Part shown: positions 53,478-62,156 of the stretch, one piece after another
Layout: every line of letters begins with the position of its first letter
How positions within the stretch are numbered: position 1 is the stretch's first letter
Source of the DNA: a bacterium
Lineage (GTDB): Bacteria; Myxococcota_A; UBA9160; UBA4427
DNA: 64,000 nucleotides
NCBI GenBank assembly: GCA_024742285.1
Contig: JANSYR010000001.1
Coordinates: 62,001-126,000, forward strand
Reading direction: 5' to 3'
Made by a program: the position numbers and the translations under genes
Notes under the pieces: generated by a model
Told to the model about the DNA's origin: nothing
Seen by the model: only the letters and a program-made list of their open reading frames with translations
Databases searched by the model: none

Positions 53478-55037
53478 TCAGGCCGCCCTCACTGGGCTCT
53501 CGCCTTTTGGGCTCGGGTGGAGCCCCCGGTTGCCGAAGCGCGCCTGCAGGCCTTCCCAGTCCATCATGAGCTCGCCGCCCATCGCCTCGTGCTGCTTCTG
53601 CCAGTTGATCAGCAGGTCGAGGCAGGCGTGGTCGATGTAATCGAGGCCGTGCAGGTGGACGTGGAGCTTCATGTCGTTCGGAAGCTCCTCGAGCGTTCCG
53701 GCGAGCTTCGGGAGCGAGACGACGGTCGCGGAGCCGGAGAGCCACATGTCGTGGTGGGAGCCGTCCGGAGCCGCCTCGATCTTCACGTCGAGGTTCGCCA
53801 TGTCGTAGAGGATCCGCGCGAGCGAGAGCGCGATGCCGGCGACGACGCCGGTCAGGAGATCCACGGCGACGATCCCGATCACGGTCGCGGCGTAGATCCC
53901 GACCTCCTGGCGGCCGAGCTTCGCGATGCCCTGGAGCGCCACGATGTTGACCAGCTTGTAGCCGGTGAAGACGAGGACCGCGGCGAGGACCGAGGTCGGG
54001 ATCTCGCGCAGCACGAAGGGCATGCCCACGCAGAAGAGCAGGAGCCAGCCGCCGTGGAGGATCGCCGAAGCGCGGGTCTTGCCGCCGGCTTCGACGTTGG
54101 CGGAGCTTCGGACGATGACGCCGGTCATGGGCAGCGCGCCGAGCGCACCGCAGATCATGTTGCCGACGCCCTGTGCCGCGAGCTCCCTGTCGAACTTCGC
54201 GCGCGGGCCCGTGTGCATCTTGTCGACGGCGGTGGCGCAGAGCAGCGTCTCCGCGCTCGCGATGAACGCCATGGCGAAGCCGGAGCCGAGCACGCCCCAA
54301 CCGAGCGCGGTCAGCGATTCGACCGGCGGGACCGCGATCGCGTCGAGCATGCTCTCCGGAACGTTCACGCGCAGCAGCTCGAGGTCCAGAAACGAAGCGA
54401 CGAGCGTGGCGCCGATCACCGCGGCGAGCGGCGGCGGCACCGACTTCAGCTTGCCCGGCACGACGAACTTCCAGGACACCAGGATCGCGAGGGTGAACAG
54501 GCCGATCATCGCCGCGTGGAAGTGCACGGAGTCCTCGGTCGGCGTGTAGCCCTTGATGATCGCTTCCGGGATCGCGAGCAGGTTGGCGAGACCACTCCCG
54601 CGAGGCGCGTCGTCCACCATCACGTGGAACTGGCTCGCGAAGATGAGGATCCCGATTCCGGCGAGCATGCCGTGGATCACCGCGGGAGAGACGGCGCGGA
54701 ACCAGCGACCGAAGCCGATCAGGCCCGCGACGATCTGCACGCCGCCGGCGACGAGGACGATCCAGCCGAGCGCGCCGTAGCCGTGGGTCTGGATCAGCTC
54801 CCAGACGATCACCGAGAGGCCGGCGGCGGGGCCGCTCACCTGAAGCGGGGCGCCGGCGATGAAGCCGACGACGAGTCCACCCACGATGCCCGTCACGAGA
54901 CCGGCGGCGGGCGGCGCACCGGAGGCGATCGCGATGCCCATGCAGAGCGGAAGCGCCACCAGGAAGACGACCACCGAGGCGAGCAGATCGCTCCGGAGGA
55001 TGGTTCGGAAGTCGATCGCGGAGGACTCGTTGGACAT
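53478..55037 (-). CDS. SulP-family anion transporter with STAS domain (bicarbonate likely)
   Basis: Protein of 519 residues. About 12-14 helices with SGAPPAAGLVTGIVGG and GPAAGLSVIV near the N-terminus, then a cytoplasmic STAS domain (about 420-505, HLHGLDYIDHACLDLL). The carbonic anhydrase gene immediately upstream on the same strand points to bicarbonate rather than sulfate, as in the BicA and SulP-CA groups. It would bring in or export HCO3- for carboxylations or pH balance. Divergent LysR gene behind the pair suggests common control. Confidence 0.88.
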   Translation of the reverse strand: MSNESSAIDFRTILRSDLLASVVVFLVALPLCMGIAIASGAPPAAGLVTGIVGGLVVGFIAGAPLQVSGPAAGLSVIVWELIQTHGYGALGWIVLVAGGVQIVAGLIGFGRWFRAVSPAVIHGMLAGIGILIFASQFHVMVDDAPRGSGLANLLAIPEAIIKGYTPTEDSVHFHAAMIGLFTLAILVSWKFVVPGKLKSVPPPLAAVIGATLVASFLDLELLRVNVPESMLDAIAVPPVESLTALGWGVLGSGFAMAFIASAETLLCATAVDKMHTGPRAKFDRELAAQGVGNMICGALGALPMTGVIVRSSANVEAGGKTRASAILHGGWLLLFCVGMPFVLREIPTSVLAAVLVFTGYKLVNIVALQGIAKLGRQEVGIYAATVIGIVAVDLLTGVVAGIALSLARILYDMANLDVKIEAAPDGSHHDMWLSGSATVVSLPKLAGTLEELPNDMKLHVHLHGLDYIDHACLDLLINWQKQHEAMGGELMMDWEGLQARFGNRGLHPSPKGESPVRAA

Positions 55038-55100
55038 GGGCTCCCTCTCTTCTCTCTATCTCTTCGCTCGCGCTCGCGGGTCAGCGGCCGTGAGGGCGGT

Positions 55101-55700
55101 TCAGATCTTGGAGAAGTTCCCGTTCTCGTCGCAGGCGTAGACGTCGCCGCGCTCGAAGTCGTAGACCCAGCCGTGCAGCCGGAGCGTGCCCGCCTCCAGC
55201 CCCCTGGCGACGCTGGGATGGCCGCGGAGATGATCGAGCTGCTGGCAGACGTTGGCCGCGACGAGCTTCGTCAGGTCGTCGTCGAAGCCACTCACATGCT
55301 CCCGACGGTCGAGGCTTGCGGTCGAGGTCTCGATCCACGCCTTCACCGAGGGCAGACCGTCGGCTGAGCCGGGCTGACCGAGGGCCGCCATCGCACCGCA
55401 GTGGGTATGTCCGCAGACGACGATGTCCGGGATGCCGAGGGCCTCGATGCCGTACTCGATGGTCGCGGCTTCCGCGGAGGGGGCGGCACTGTGGGGCGCG
55501 ACGAGGTTGCCGGCGTTCCGCACGACGAAGACCTCACCGGGATCGGTCTGGGTGACCATCGAGGGATCGATCCGGGAATCCGAGCAGGTCACCAGCAGGA
55601 TCTTCGGCTGCTGTCCGCCGCCCAGCGCCTCGAACGCCTCGCGGCGGTCGGGAAAGACGCTCGTCCGAAAACGCTCGATGCCCTCGAGAATGGACTCCAT
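55101..55700 (-). CDS. Beta-class carbonic anhydrase
   Basis: Protein of 199 residues. Zinc ligands are C39 (TCSDSR), H98 and C101 (CGHTHCGA), with the catalytic D41/R43 pair. It interconverts CO2 and bicarbonate in the cytoplasm. AAGGAG precedes the ATG at about 12 bases. Its gene is followed after 63 bases by the SulP gene, so the enzyme should work with that transporter, converting imported bicarbonate or supplying it. Confidence 0.95.
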   Translation of the reverse strand: MESILEGIERFRTSVFPDRREAFEALGGGQQPKILLVTCSDSRIDPSMVTQTDPGEVFVVRNAGNLVAPHSAAPSAEAATIEYGIEALGIPDIVVCGHTHCGAMAALGQPGSADGLPSVKAWIETSTASLDRREHVSGFDDDLTKLVAANVCQQLDHLRGHPSVARGLEAGTLRLHGWVYDFERGDVYACDENGNFSKI

Positions 55701-55928
55701 ACGACTCGACCTCTCCTTCGCTCGTTAGCGTCCGAGCGTTCCAGGAACCATCGTCCGGATTCTGGATTAGACAATATGAAAATTCACAAGATTCGATTCG
55801 CTAATCCCTAACCAAGAGTAGAATACACCGTAAGCATCTGATTTCTCGGACTTTTCTCTCTTTCGTAAGAGATTGACGAATTTTGCGAATTCAGATTAGA
55901 TTATCGTGAACCGATCGATCAACCCTGC
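55701..55928. promoter_or_regulatory. AT-rich divergent control region between CA-SulP and the LysR gene
   Basis: Its middle and right parts are strikingly AT-rich compared with the rest of the window. For the LysR gene, TTGACG (55873-55878) and TAGATT (55897-55902) with an 18-base spacer form a good sigma-70 promoter. Possible binding sites: GGATTAG (55764-55770) facing CTAATCC (55801-55807), and the dyad TCTCTT-N4-AAGAGA (55857-55872). LysR regulators often control the divergent neighbour from such a gap. Confidence 0.55.
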
Positions 55929-56870
55929 ATGGCACTCGACTGGCTGAACTTCCACCACCTCCTCTACTTCCGGGCCGTCGCCCGCGAGGGGGGTGTCGTC
56001 CGTGCGGCGAAGCGTCTCAACGTGAGCCCGCCGACGGTCTCCTCCCAGCTGAAGCAGCTCGAGGAGCAGATGGGGGGCCAGCTCTTCGTCCGGACCGGAC
56101 GCAGCCTGGTCCTGACCGACCTCGGCCACGTCGTCCTCCGCTACGCCGACGGCGTCTTCGAGCTGGGCGAGGAGCTGAAGACCGCCGTGCGGACCGGCGA
56201 GGACGCGCACGCCTCTCGCTTCACGGTCGGCCTCTCGATGTCGGTGCCGAAGCTGATCGCCCACCGACTCCTCGAACCGGCGCTCGAGAGCGAGGTCCCG
56301 ATCGAGCTCGTCTGCATCGAGGGCGAGCCCGAGCAGCTGATCGCGAAGCTCGCCACCCACTCGATCGATCTCGTCCTCACCGACGCCCCACGCGGCGCCG
56401 ACGTCGCCGTCCGGGCCTTCGATCACCTGCTCGGTGAGTGCGGCGTCACCTTCTTCGCGACGAAGGCGCTCGCAGCACGCTTCCAGCCTGGCTTCCCCAT
56501 GAGCCTCGACGGCGCCCCGATGCTCTTTCCGACGCCGATCGCCGCGCTCCGCACCGCCCTCGAGCACTGGTTCCAGGATCTCGGAATCCGGCCACGCAGC
56601 GTCGCCGCCTTCGACGACTCGGCCCTCATGAAGGTCTTCGGCGCCACGGGCCTCGGCGTCTTCGCCGCCCCGAGCACGATCGAAGACGAGATCGTCGAGC
56701 AGTACGGTGTCGAGGTGATCGGACGGACGGACGACGTCCGCGAGCGCTTCTACGGCGTCTCCGTCGAGCGCCGCCTCCAGCATCCCGCGATCGTCGCGAT
56801 CTCGGAGAATGCCCGCGGTCGCCTCTTCACCGCCCCCCCCGATGAGGAAGGTCAGAGCGCGGCGAGCTGA
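55929..56870 (+). CDS. LysR-family transcriptional regulator, NhaR-like
   Basis: Protein of 313 residues. The N-terminal winged helix (LNFHHLLYFRAVAREGGVV, then SPPTVSSQLKQLEEQMG) is close in pattern to NhaR, the sodium/pH-responsive activator of nhaA. The effector domain spans about 95-295. Divergent position from SulP and carbonic anhydrase suggests it senses sodium, pH or bicarbonate status and controls them; that is inference. A strong promoter precedes it, but no ribosome site is visible. Its end overlaps the convergent DUF1214-like gene by 19 bases. Confidence 0.9.
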   Translation: MALDWLNFHHLLYFRAVAREGGVVRAAKRLNVSPPTVSSQLKQLEEQMGGQLFVRTGRSLVLTDLGHVVLRYADGVFELGEELKTAVRTGEDAHASRFTVGLSMSVPKLIAHRLLEPALESEVPIELVCIEGEPEQLIAKLATHSIDLVLTDAPRGADVAVRAFDHLLGECGVTFFATKALAARFQPGFPMSLDGAPMLFPTPIAALRTALEHWFQDLGIRPRSVAAFDDSALMKVFGATGLGVFAAPSTIEDEIVEQYGVEVIGRTDDVRERFYGVSVERRLQHPAIVAISENARGRLFTAPPDEEGQSAAS

Positions 56871-57961
56871 TCGAAGGCGACCCGCCGAACGGTCGGCGCG
56901 GGATCGTGCGACGCCTCGAGGAAGCGCAGCGTCCAGACGCCGCGATCATGGCCTGCCGTATCGAGCCAGTTCGTTTCGGCGATCCCGGGATTCCGGTGGG
57001 CGATCAGGATCCGGACCGAGCCATCGGAGCGAAGACACGCCGTTCGGTCGTTCACGTGGATGTTCCAGTACCGGTAGTCGAAGGAAGCGCCCCAGTAGTC
57101 GCAGAGCGCGAGCCCCCAGTAGCGGCACGCCGGCGGCTCGAAGTCGACGACCAGCGCCTCGTCGGGACCGACCTCCCACCAGCCGCTCCGGTAGAACTGA
57201 TCGGGAATCCCCAGCGTCGACGCAGCCTGCTCCCTGTCGCCCTCCTGGAAGACGTTCGGCTCGGGGACCCAGGCGTCGACGATGTCGAAGAAGGTCTTCG
57301 CACTCCCGCGCATGAAACGGATCGACCGACGGAAGGCGTTCACCACGAAGTCCGCGGAGAGCGGCGGCGGGGCGTCGTCGGCGAGGCACTCGATGTGGAG
57401 CACGGCCCGCTCCTCTTCCGACTTGCGCGTGAAGGTCTCCCGGACCATCAGGGTCGTCGCGTCTTCTTCGAGGGGAATCCAGTTTCCGGGCTTCTCTTCC
57501 TTCGAGAGGACGACCTCGAAGCGACCGTCGACCCCGACCTCGAGGTCCTCGATCTTCACGAAGGCGACCGTGCGTCGTCCACCGTCACGCCCGAGCGATC
57601 CGCCATAGACCGCGAAGCTCATGGTGTGCGCGTCTCCGATCCGCCCCCACACTCGATAATCGTGGTTGCCGTTGATGTAGGCGTTCGTGTGATGGTTGTC
57701 GGGATTGTCCCAGCCGCTCTTCTGGACCTCGCACAGGCTCGGGAAGAAGACCGGGAGCCTCGGGTCGCCGGCCTCCATGATGTGTTCGAGACCGAAGCGG
57801 ACCATGCGCGCGAGGTAGCGGTGGCCTTCGGCCAGATCGAGCGGGCCCTTCGGCGCGAGCTCCCGGAAGAGGTCCTGCCCGCCGGCCTTGATGCCTTCGC
57901 AGTAGTCGGCCCAGGCGTCACCGGAGGCGAGGTACTCGTCGGGGTCGCGGCTCATGTCCAT
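56852..57961 (-). CDS. DUF1214-like protein of unknown function
   Basis: Protein of 369 residues, or 367 from the second ATG. GAGGAG is best spaced for 57961. No signal peptide or helices. The C-terminal region (VNDRTACLRSDGSVRILIAH, then GVWTLRFLEA) recalls DUF1214, and the N-terminal region has a DUF1254-like flavour, a combination of unknown activity found near degradation genes in Actinobacteria and Deltaproteobacteria. It is divergent from the luciferase-like gene and converges with the NhaR-like gene. Confidence 0.7.
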   Translation of the reverse strand: MDMSRDPDEYLASGDAWADYCEGIKAGGQDLFRELAPKGPLDLAEGHRYLARMVRFGLEHIMEAGDPRLPVFFPSLCEVQKSGWDNPDNHHTNAYINGNHDYRVWGRIGDAHTMSFAVYGGSLGRDGGRRTVAFVKIEDLEVGVDGRFEVVLSKEEKPGNWIPLEEDATTLMVRETFTRKSEEERAVLHIECLADDAPPPLSADFVVNAFRRSIRFMRGSAKTFFDIVDAWVPEPNVFQEGDREQAASTLGIPDQFYRSGWWEVGPDEALVVDFEPPACRYWGLALCDYWGASFDYRYWNIHVNDRTACLRSDGSVRILIAHRNPGIAETNWLDTAGHDRGVWTLRFLEASHDPAPTVRRVAFDQLAAL

Positions 57962-58080
57962 CGGGCGCTCCTCGTTCGCGAACGGAATCGATCGCGCGAG
58001 TCGATGATGACACCCGGGCGGAACCCATGCCCGATCCCGACCCGCTACCGTCGAGACTCGAACGGAGGATCCGCAGACCG

Positions 58081-59085
58081 ATGGAATTCGTGATCAGCTA
58101 CGACCTGCGCGCCCCGGCTTTCGGAACGCCCGCGCGCGAGATCTATGCCGCCACCCTCGACCAGTGCGAATGGGCGGACGCGCTCGGCTTCGACGCCGTC
58201 GGACTCGGCGAGCACCACGCCTCGGAGGACGGATATCTGCCGTCGCCGATTCCCATGGCCGGCGCGATCGGCGGCCGCACGAAGCGCATACTCGTCCGAC
58301 CGAACGTCCTGCTCGCGCCGCTCTACGAGCCGGTGAAGCTCGCCGAGGATCTCGCCGTCCTCCAGTACATCTGCGACGGACGACTCGAAGTGGTGATCGG
58401 CGCCGGCTACGTCCCGTACGAGTTCCAGATGTTCGGCAAGCGGCGGGAGGATCGAAAGGCGCTCTACGTGAACGCCTTCGAAGTCCTCAAGAAGGCGTGG
58501 AGCGGCGAGACCTTCGACTACGAGGGGCGGAGCGTCACGGTCCGTCCGGTCCCGGACCCGCCGCCGCGTCTCCTGCTCGGCGGAACGCACAAGGCCGTCG
58601 CGAAGCGCGCCGCGAAGATCGCCGATGGCTTCTATCCGCCGGCGGGGGAGAACTGGGACGTCTATCGGGAGGCCTGCCTCGAGCTCGGCAAGCCCGACCC
58701 CGGGGCTTCCTTCAAGGCCCTCGGCCCCATCTACACCCACGTGACCGAAGACCCGGACGGCGACTGGGCGAAGATCGCCCCCCACGCGAAGCACGTCGTC
58801 GAGTCCTACGCGAAATGGACCGTCGAGGCCTATGGACGCGCCGCCGGCCCCTTCGCGGGGGGCGTCGACATCGACGACCTGAAGGCGAGCGGGAGCTACC
58901 TCTGCCTCCGACCGGAGGAGGCCGTCGAGATGATCGAAGGGCTCGGCCGCGACCGGACCTTCATCCTGACCCCGCTCCTCGGGGGCCTCGATCCGGAGCT
59001 GTCGTGGTCGGGTCTGCGTCTGTTCGAGGACCGGGTATGGCCCCACGTGAAACACCTGCAGGATGGAACGAATCGCGGCGATTGA
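58081..59085 (+). CDS. Luciferase-like (LLM) flavin-dependent oxidoreductase (2 of 2)
   Basis: Protein of 334 residues. VGLGEHHASEDGY near residues 40-52, GRLEVVIGAGYVPYEFQMFG, and RLLLGGTHKAVAKRAAK are luciferase-like monooxygenase landmarks; this one looks closer to FMN-dependent members (EHH) than the 35.7-kb gene. GGAGG is 10 bases before the ATG. It starts a same-strand run with SDR 2, a hydrolase, DinB, SDR 3 and a quinone oxidoreductase, probably one catabolic operon or two. Confidence 0.88.
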   Translation: MEFVISYDLRAPAFGTPAREIYAATLDQCEWADALGFDAVGLGEHHASEDGYLPSPIPMAGAIGGRTKRILVRPNVLLAPLYEPVKLAEDLAVLQYICDGRLEVVIGAGYVPYEFQMFGKRREDRKALYVNAFEVLKKAWSGETFDYEGRSVTVRPVPDPPPRLLLGGTHKAVAKRAAKIADGFYPPAGENWDVYREACLELGKPDPGASFKALGPIYTHVTEDPDGDWAKIAPHAKHVVESYAKWTVEAYGRAAGPFAGGVDIDDLKASGSYLCLRPEEAVEMIEGLGRDRTFILTPLLGGLDPELSWSGLRLFEDRVWPHVKHLQDGTNRGD

Positions 59086-59113
59086 TCGGGATCTGAACCG
59101 AGGAGGACTCAGG

Positions 59114-59857
59114 ATGTTCGACCTGACCGGCAAGGTCGCGCTCGTGACGGGCGCGGGCCAACACGTCGGCCGCGGGATCGCCGAAGCGCTCGCGGCCCAG
59201 GGAGCCGCCGTGGCTGTGAACGACATCGTGCCCGACCGCGCGGAAGAGGCCGCCGAGGCGATCCGGGCGACCGGTGCCCGGGCAATCGCCGCGCCGGCGG
59301 ACGCCACGGATCGCACCGCCGTGGACGAGATGGTCGCGAGGGTGGCGGCGGAACTCGGCCCCGTCGACATCCTCGTGTCGAACGCGGGGAACTCCGGGGC
59401 CCGACCGGCCCGGCCCGCGAAGCTCGTCGACATGGATCCGAGCGACTGGAGCCAATACGTCGACATCAACTTCTACGCCGTGCTGAACGGAATCCACGCC
59501 GTGCTGCCAGGGATGATCGATCGCGGCGGGGGCCGGATCATCACGATCTCTTCCGACGCCGGCCGCCAGGGCATCAACATGGGCATGTCGATCTACAGCG
59601 GCGGCAAGGCCGGCGCCCTCGGCTTCCAGCGCTCGCTCGCGTGTGAAGTCGGCAAGCACCGGGTGACCGTCAACGCGGTCTCCCTCGGCATGATTCCCGG
59701 CGACTGGGACCCCGGGCCGCCGAAGGGGATCCCGATCGGACGCTACGGCCAGCCCTCTGACGTCGGCCCCGCGGTCGTCTATCTCGCTTCCGACGAAGCG
59801 AGCTGGGTCACCGGCCAGATCCTGTCGGTGAATGGCGGCGTCTACCGGAACGTCTGA
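59114..59857 (+). CDS. Short-chain dehydrogenase/reductase (2 of 3)
   Basis: Classical SDR of 247 residues. VTGAGQHVGRG is the cofactor loop, SNAG (89-92) replaces NNAG, and the catalytic residues are S147, Y161 and K165 (YSGGK). The acidic residue in VNDIVP suggests NAD(H). An upstream start at 59063 would overlap the luciferase-like gene, and the ATG at 59114 has GAGGA at about 7 bases, so it was chosen. Spacing of 28 bases to the gene before it indicates an operon. Confidence 0.92.
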   Translation: MFDLTGKVALVTGAGQHVGRGIAEALAAQGAAVAVNDIVPDRAEEAAEAIRATGARAIAAPADATDRTAVDEMVARVAAELGPVDILVSNAGNSGARPARPAKLVDMDPSDWSQYVDINFYAVLNGIHAVLPGMIDRGGGRIITISSDAGRQGINMGMSIYSGGKAGALGFQRSLACEVGKHRVTVNAVSLGMIPGDWDPGPPKGIPIGRYGQPSDVGPAVVYLASDEASWVTGQILSVNGGVYRNV

Positions 59858-59900
59858 ACCGCAGCTGATCCCGAAACGGTTGAACGGGCGCGGCTCTCGC

Positions 59901-59974
59901 GCCCACGGAGAAATGCATGACCGATGCTCTCGTCCTCGCCCACGGAGAATCCCATGACTGATGCTCTCGTCCTC
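59901..59974 (+). repeat. Tandem 37-bp duplication of a gene start
   Basis: Two adjacent 37-base copies (59901-59937 and 59938-59974, 33 of 37 bases the same), each with GCCCACGGAG, an ATGAC start and GATGCTCTCGTCCTC. The second copy is the real 5' end of the hydrolase gene; the first is followed directly by it. Confidence 0.85.
59917..59961 (+). CDS. Upstream 14-residue leader ORF made by the duplication
   Basis: The duplicated start encodes MTDALVLAHGESHD and stops at 59961, inside the true gene, whose ATG is at 59954. Ribosomes that start here would read the first ten residues of the hydrolase and stop 8 bases past its start, so they could couple to or interfere with it. Whether it is translated is unknown. 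Confidence 0.45.
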   Translation: MTDALVLAHGESHD

Positions 59975-60637
59975 GCCCACGGCGCCTTCCACGGTCCCTG
60001 GTGCTGGCAACCGACGATCGAACGGGTCGAGGCGCGCGGCGTGCACTGCGTCGCGGTCGACCTCAACCGCGGGGGACTCGAAGCGGATCGCGACGCGCTC
60101 CAGGAGGCCGTCGACGCGCTCCGGGAGTCGGGCCATCGCGTCCACGCGATCGGGCACTCGCTCGGCTGCTGCTCCGTCGCGGCGCTCGATCCGTCGACCC
60201 TCGCGACAGCGATGCTTCTCGCCGGCCCCGTCGCGAACCACCCCGATCTCCCGCACGACCGGGAATTGATCACCGACGGCTTCATCGAGAACCTGAAGCC
60301 CCAGGACGACGGGCGCGCGATCCTGCCCCGCGACTTCGCCCGCGCCGCGTTCTACCACCGCTGCACGGAAGACGAGGCCGAAGCCGCCCTGGACCAGCTC
60401 CGCCCGACCTTCGTCTACGGAACACAGCCTGCCGATCCGCCCTTCTGGGAGCAGCTCCCGGTCACCTACATCGCCTGCTCCGACGACCGGGCGGTCCGCT
60501 TCGCCTACCAGGAGGCGGTCGCGAAGCGCCTCCCCCATTCGACGATCCTCGACTTCGATCACTCGCCGATGCTCGGCCACGCCGAGGCGCTCTCCCAGGC
60601 GATCTTCGAGGCCATCGCGCAGACGAGCGCGAGCTAG
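59954..60637 (+). CDS. Alpha/beta hydrolase
   Basis: Protein of 227 residues. LVLAHGAFHGPWCW carries the oxyanion-hole HG, the nucleophile elbow is GHSLGCC with the serine as nucleophile, the acid is probably D182 in ACSDDRAV and the histidine H208 in FDHSPML. This short layout is like plant esterase or salicylate-binding (SABP2-like) hydrolases. Its natural ester or hydrolase substrate is unknown. GGAGAA is 5-6 bases before the ATG. The first nine codons are duplicated immediately upstream. Confidence 0.88.
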   Translation: MTDALVLAHGAFHGPWCWQPTIERVEARGVHCVAVDLNRGGLEADRDALQEAVDALRESGHRVHAIGHSLGCCSVAALDPSTLATAMLLAGPVANHPDLPHDRELITDGFIENLKPQDDGRAILPRDFARAAFYHRCTEDEAEAALDQLRPTFVYGTQPADPPFWEQLPVTYIACSDDRAVRFAYQEAVAKRLPHSTILDFDHSPMLGHAEALSQAIFEAIAQTSAS

Positions 60638-60691
60638 GCCCGAAACGCCGATCTGCTACACCTCCGCCGCGCCCGCCGCCGGAGGTGTCCC

Positions 60692-61273
60692 ATGTCCACC
60701 CGTCCCGCCGCGCCCTCGTCGCTCTCGCCGCATCAACGCCATTTCGTTCGCCTGGCCCAATACAACACCTGGTTCAACGGTGAGCTCTTCGGACACGCGT
60801 CGAGCCTCGGCGAGACCGAACGCAAGCGCGATCGAGGCGCGTTCTTCGGCTCGATCCACGACACCCTCGACCACGTCCTGCTCTGCGACCGGAGCTGGCT
60901 CGGACGGGTGCGGAAGTCATCGCTCCGCTTCTCCTCCCTCGAGGACGCGGACCTCGTCGAGAACCTCACGGATCTGCGCGCGGGCGTGACCCAGGACTGG
61001 GACGAGCTGGTCGAGTTCCGCCGCGAGACCGATATCGTCCTCGAGCGCTTCGTCGACAAACTCACGCCCGATCTGCTCGCCTCCGATCTGGAGTACCGAA
61101 ACAGCAAGGGCATTCCGTTCGCGCAGCCCCTCTGGCACGTCGTCGCCCACGTCTTCAACCACGGCACCCACCACCGCGGCCAGGTCACGACCCTCCTCAT
61201 GCAGGCGGGCGTCGATCCGGGCCCGACCGACTTCCTGATCACCGCCATGATGCCCTTCCCCGGCGCCGACTGA
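60692..61273 (+). CDS. DinB-family protein
   Basis: Protein of 193 residues with a four-helix bundle. Metal-binding histidines are expected in IHDTLDHVLLCD, and in HVFNHGTHHRGQV near the end, the typical DinB/YfiT pattern. Members use metals for thiol-dependent transfers or hydrolysis (mycothiol or bacillithiol-type), but this one has no known partner thiol. GGAGG precedes the ATG. It lies in the same-strand catabolic run with 54 bases to the hydrolase gene. Confidence 0.88.
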   Translation: MSTRPAAPSSLSPHQRHFVRLAQYNTWFNGELFGHASSLGETERKRDRGAFFGSIHDTLDHVLLCDRSWLGRVRKSSLRFSSLEDADLVENLTDLRAGVTQDWDELVEFRRETDIVLERFVDKLTPDLLASDLEYRNSKGIPFAQPLWHVVAHVFNHGTHHRGQVTTLLMQAGVDPGPTDFLITAMMPFPGAD

Positions 61274-61356
61274 GCGGGAATCCGCACCTTGAGGGAGCCA
61301 CCACGAGCCGACTACCCTCGCTCCTCCACGACGCGAACGAAGCGGGAGGGAAGGCG

Positions 61357-62142
61357 ATGGGAAGCCTCGAAGGAAAGGTGGCCTGGGTAAGCGGCGGCAG
61401 CGGCGGAATCGGCTCTGCGACACTGCGCCGGTTCGTCCAGGAAGGCGCGGCGGTCGTCTGCTCCGACATCAACGACGAAGGCGGCGAGAAGCTCGTGGCC
61501 GAGCTGCAGAGTTCCGGCGGACGCGCGATCTACTCCCGCTGCGACGTGGCGAACCTGGACGAGGTGAAGGCCAGCGTCGACCTCGCCGTCTCCGAGTTCG
61601 GTCGGATCGACGTGCTCTTCAACAACGCCGCGACGAGCACGGGCGGCTACGTGGCCGATCTCGATCCCGAAGGCTGGGACCACAGCCTCCGGGTCATGCT
61701 CACGGCGGCGATGTACGGCATGAAGGCCGCGATTCCGCACATGATCCGGCAGGGGGGCGGTTCGATCGTCTCGACGAGCTCGATCTACGGCCTCGTCTCG
61801 AACGCCGGCAACGCGCCCTACTCGACCGCGAAGGCGGGCCTCATCAACCTGACGCGAACCGCCGCGCTGGAATACGGCCGCAAGGGGATCCGCGCGAACT
61901 GCATCTGTCCGGGAGCGGTCGAGACGCCGATGCTCGACGCGGTCGTCGGGATCGGCCTCAAGAGCCGCGAGGCGATCGCGGACATGCATGCCCTCGGCCG
62001 CACGATCCAGCCGGAAGAGGTCGCGAACCTCGTGCTCTTCCTGGCGAGCGACGAGTCCTCGGCCATCACCGGCCAGGCGATCCCGGTCGATGGCGGCCTG
62101 CTGGCCGGCTGTGACCTCACCGGCATCCCGCCCCTCCAGTAG
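61357..62142 (+). CDS. Short-chain dehydrogenase/reductase (3 of 3)
   Basis: Classical SDR of 261 residues. VSGGSGGIGSA is the cofactor loop, CSDIND holds the acidic NAD(H) determinant, FNNAA is at 88-92, and S142, Y155 and K159 form the catalytic set. GGGAGGGAAGGCG precedes the ATG at 61357. It is followed after 14 bases by the quinone oxidoreductase gene, so both may act on the same enone or alcohol. Substrate unknown. Confidence 0.92.
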   Translation: MGSLEGKVAWVSGGSGGIGSATLRRFVQEGAAVVCSDINDEGGEKLVAELQSSGGRAIYSRCDVANLDEVKASVDLAVSEFGRIDVLFNNAATSTGGYVADLDPEGWDHSLRVMLTAAMYGMKAAIPHMIRQGGGSIVSTSSIYGLVSNAGNAPYSTAKAGLINLTRTAALEYGRKGIRANCICPGAVETPMLDAVVGIGLKSREAIADMHALGRTIQPEEVANLVLFLASDESSAITGQAIPVDGGLLAGCDLTGIPPLQ

Positions 62143-62156
62143 GAGACCCGCAGACC

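Noticed and set aside
53478-55037. Sulfate permease working with the neighbouring sulfotransferase gene
   Set aside because: It is on the opposite strand from the sulfotransferase and is paired with carbonic anhydrase, so bicarbonate is more likely.
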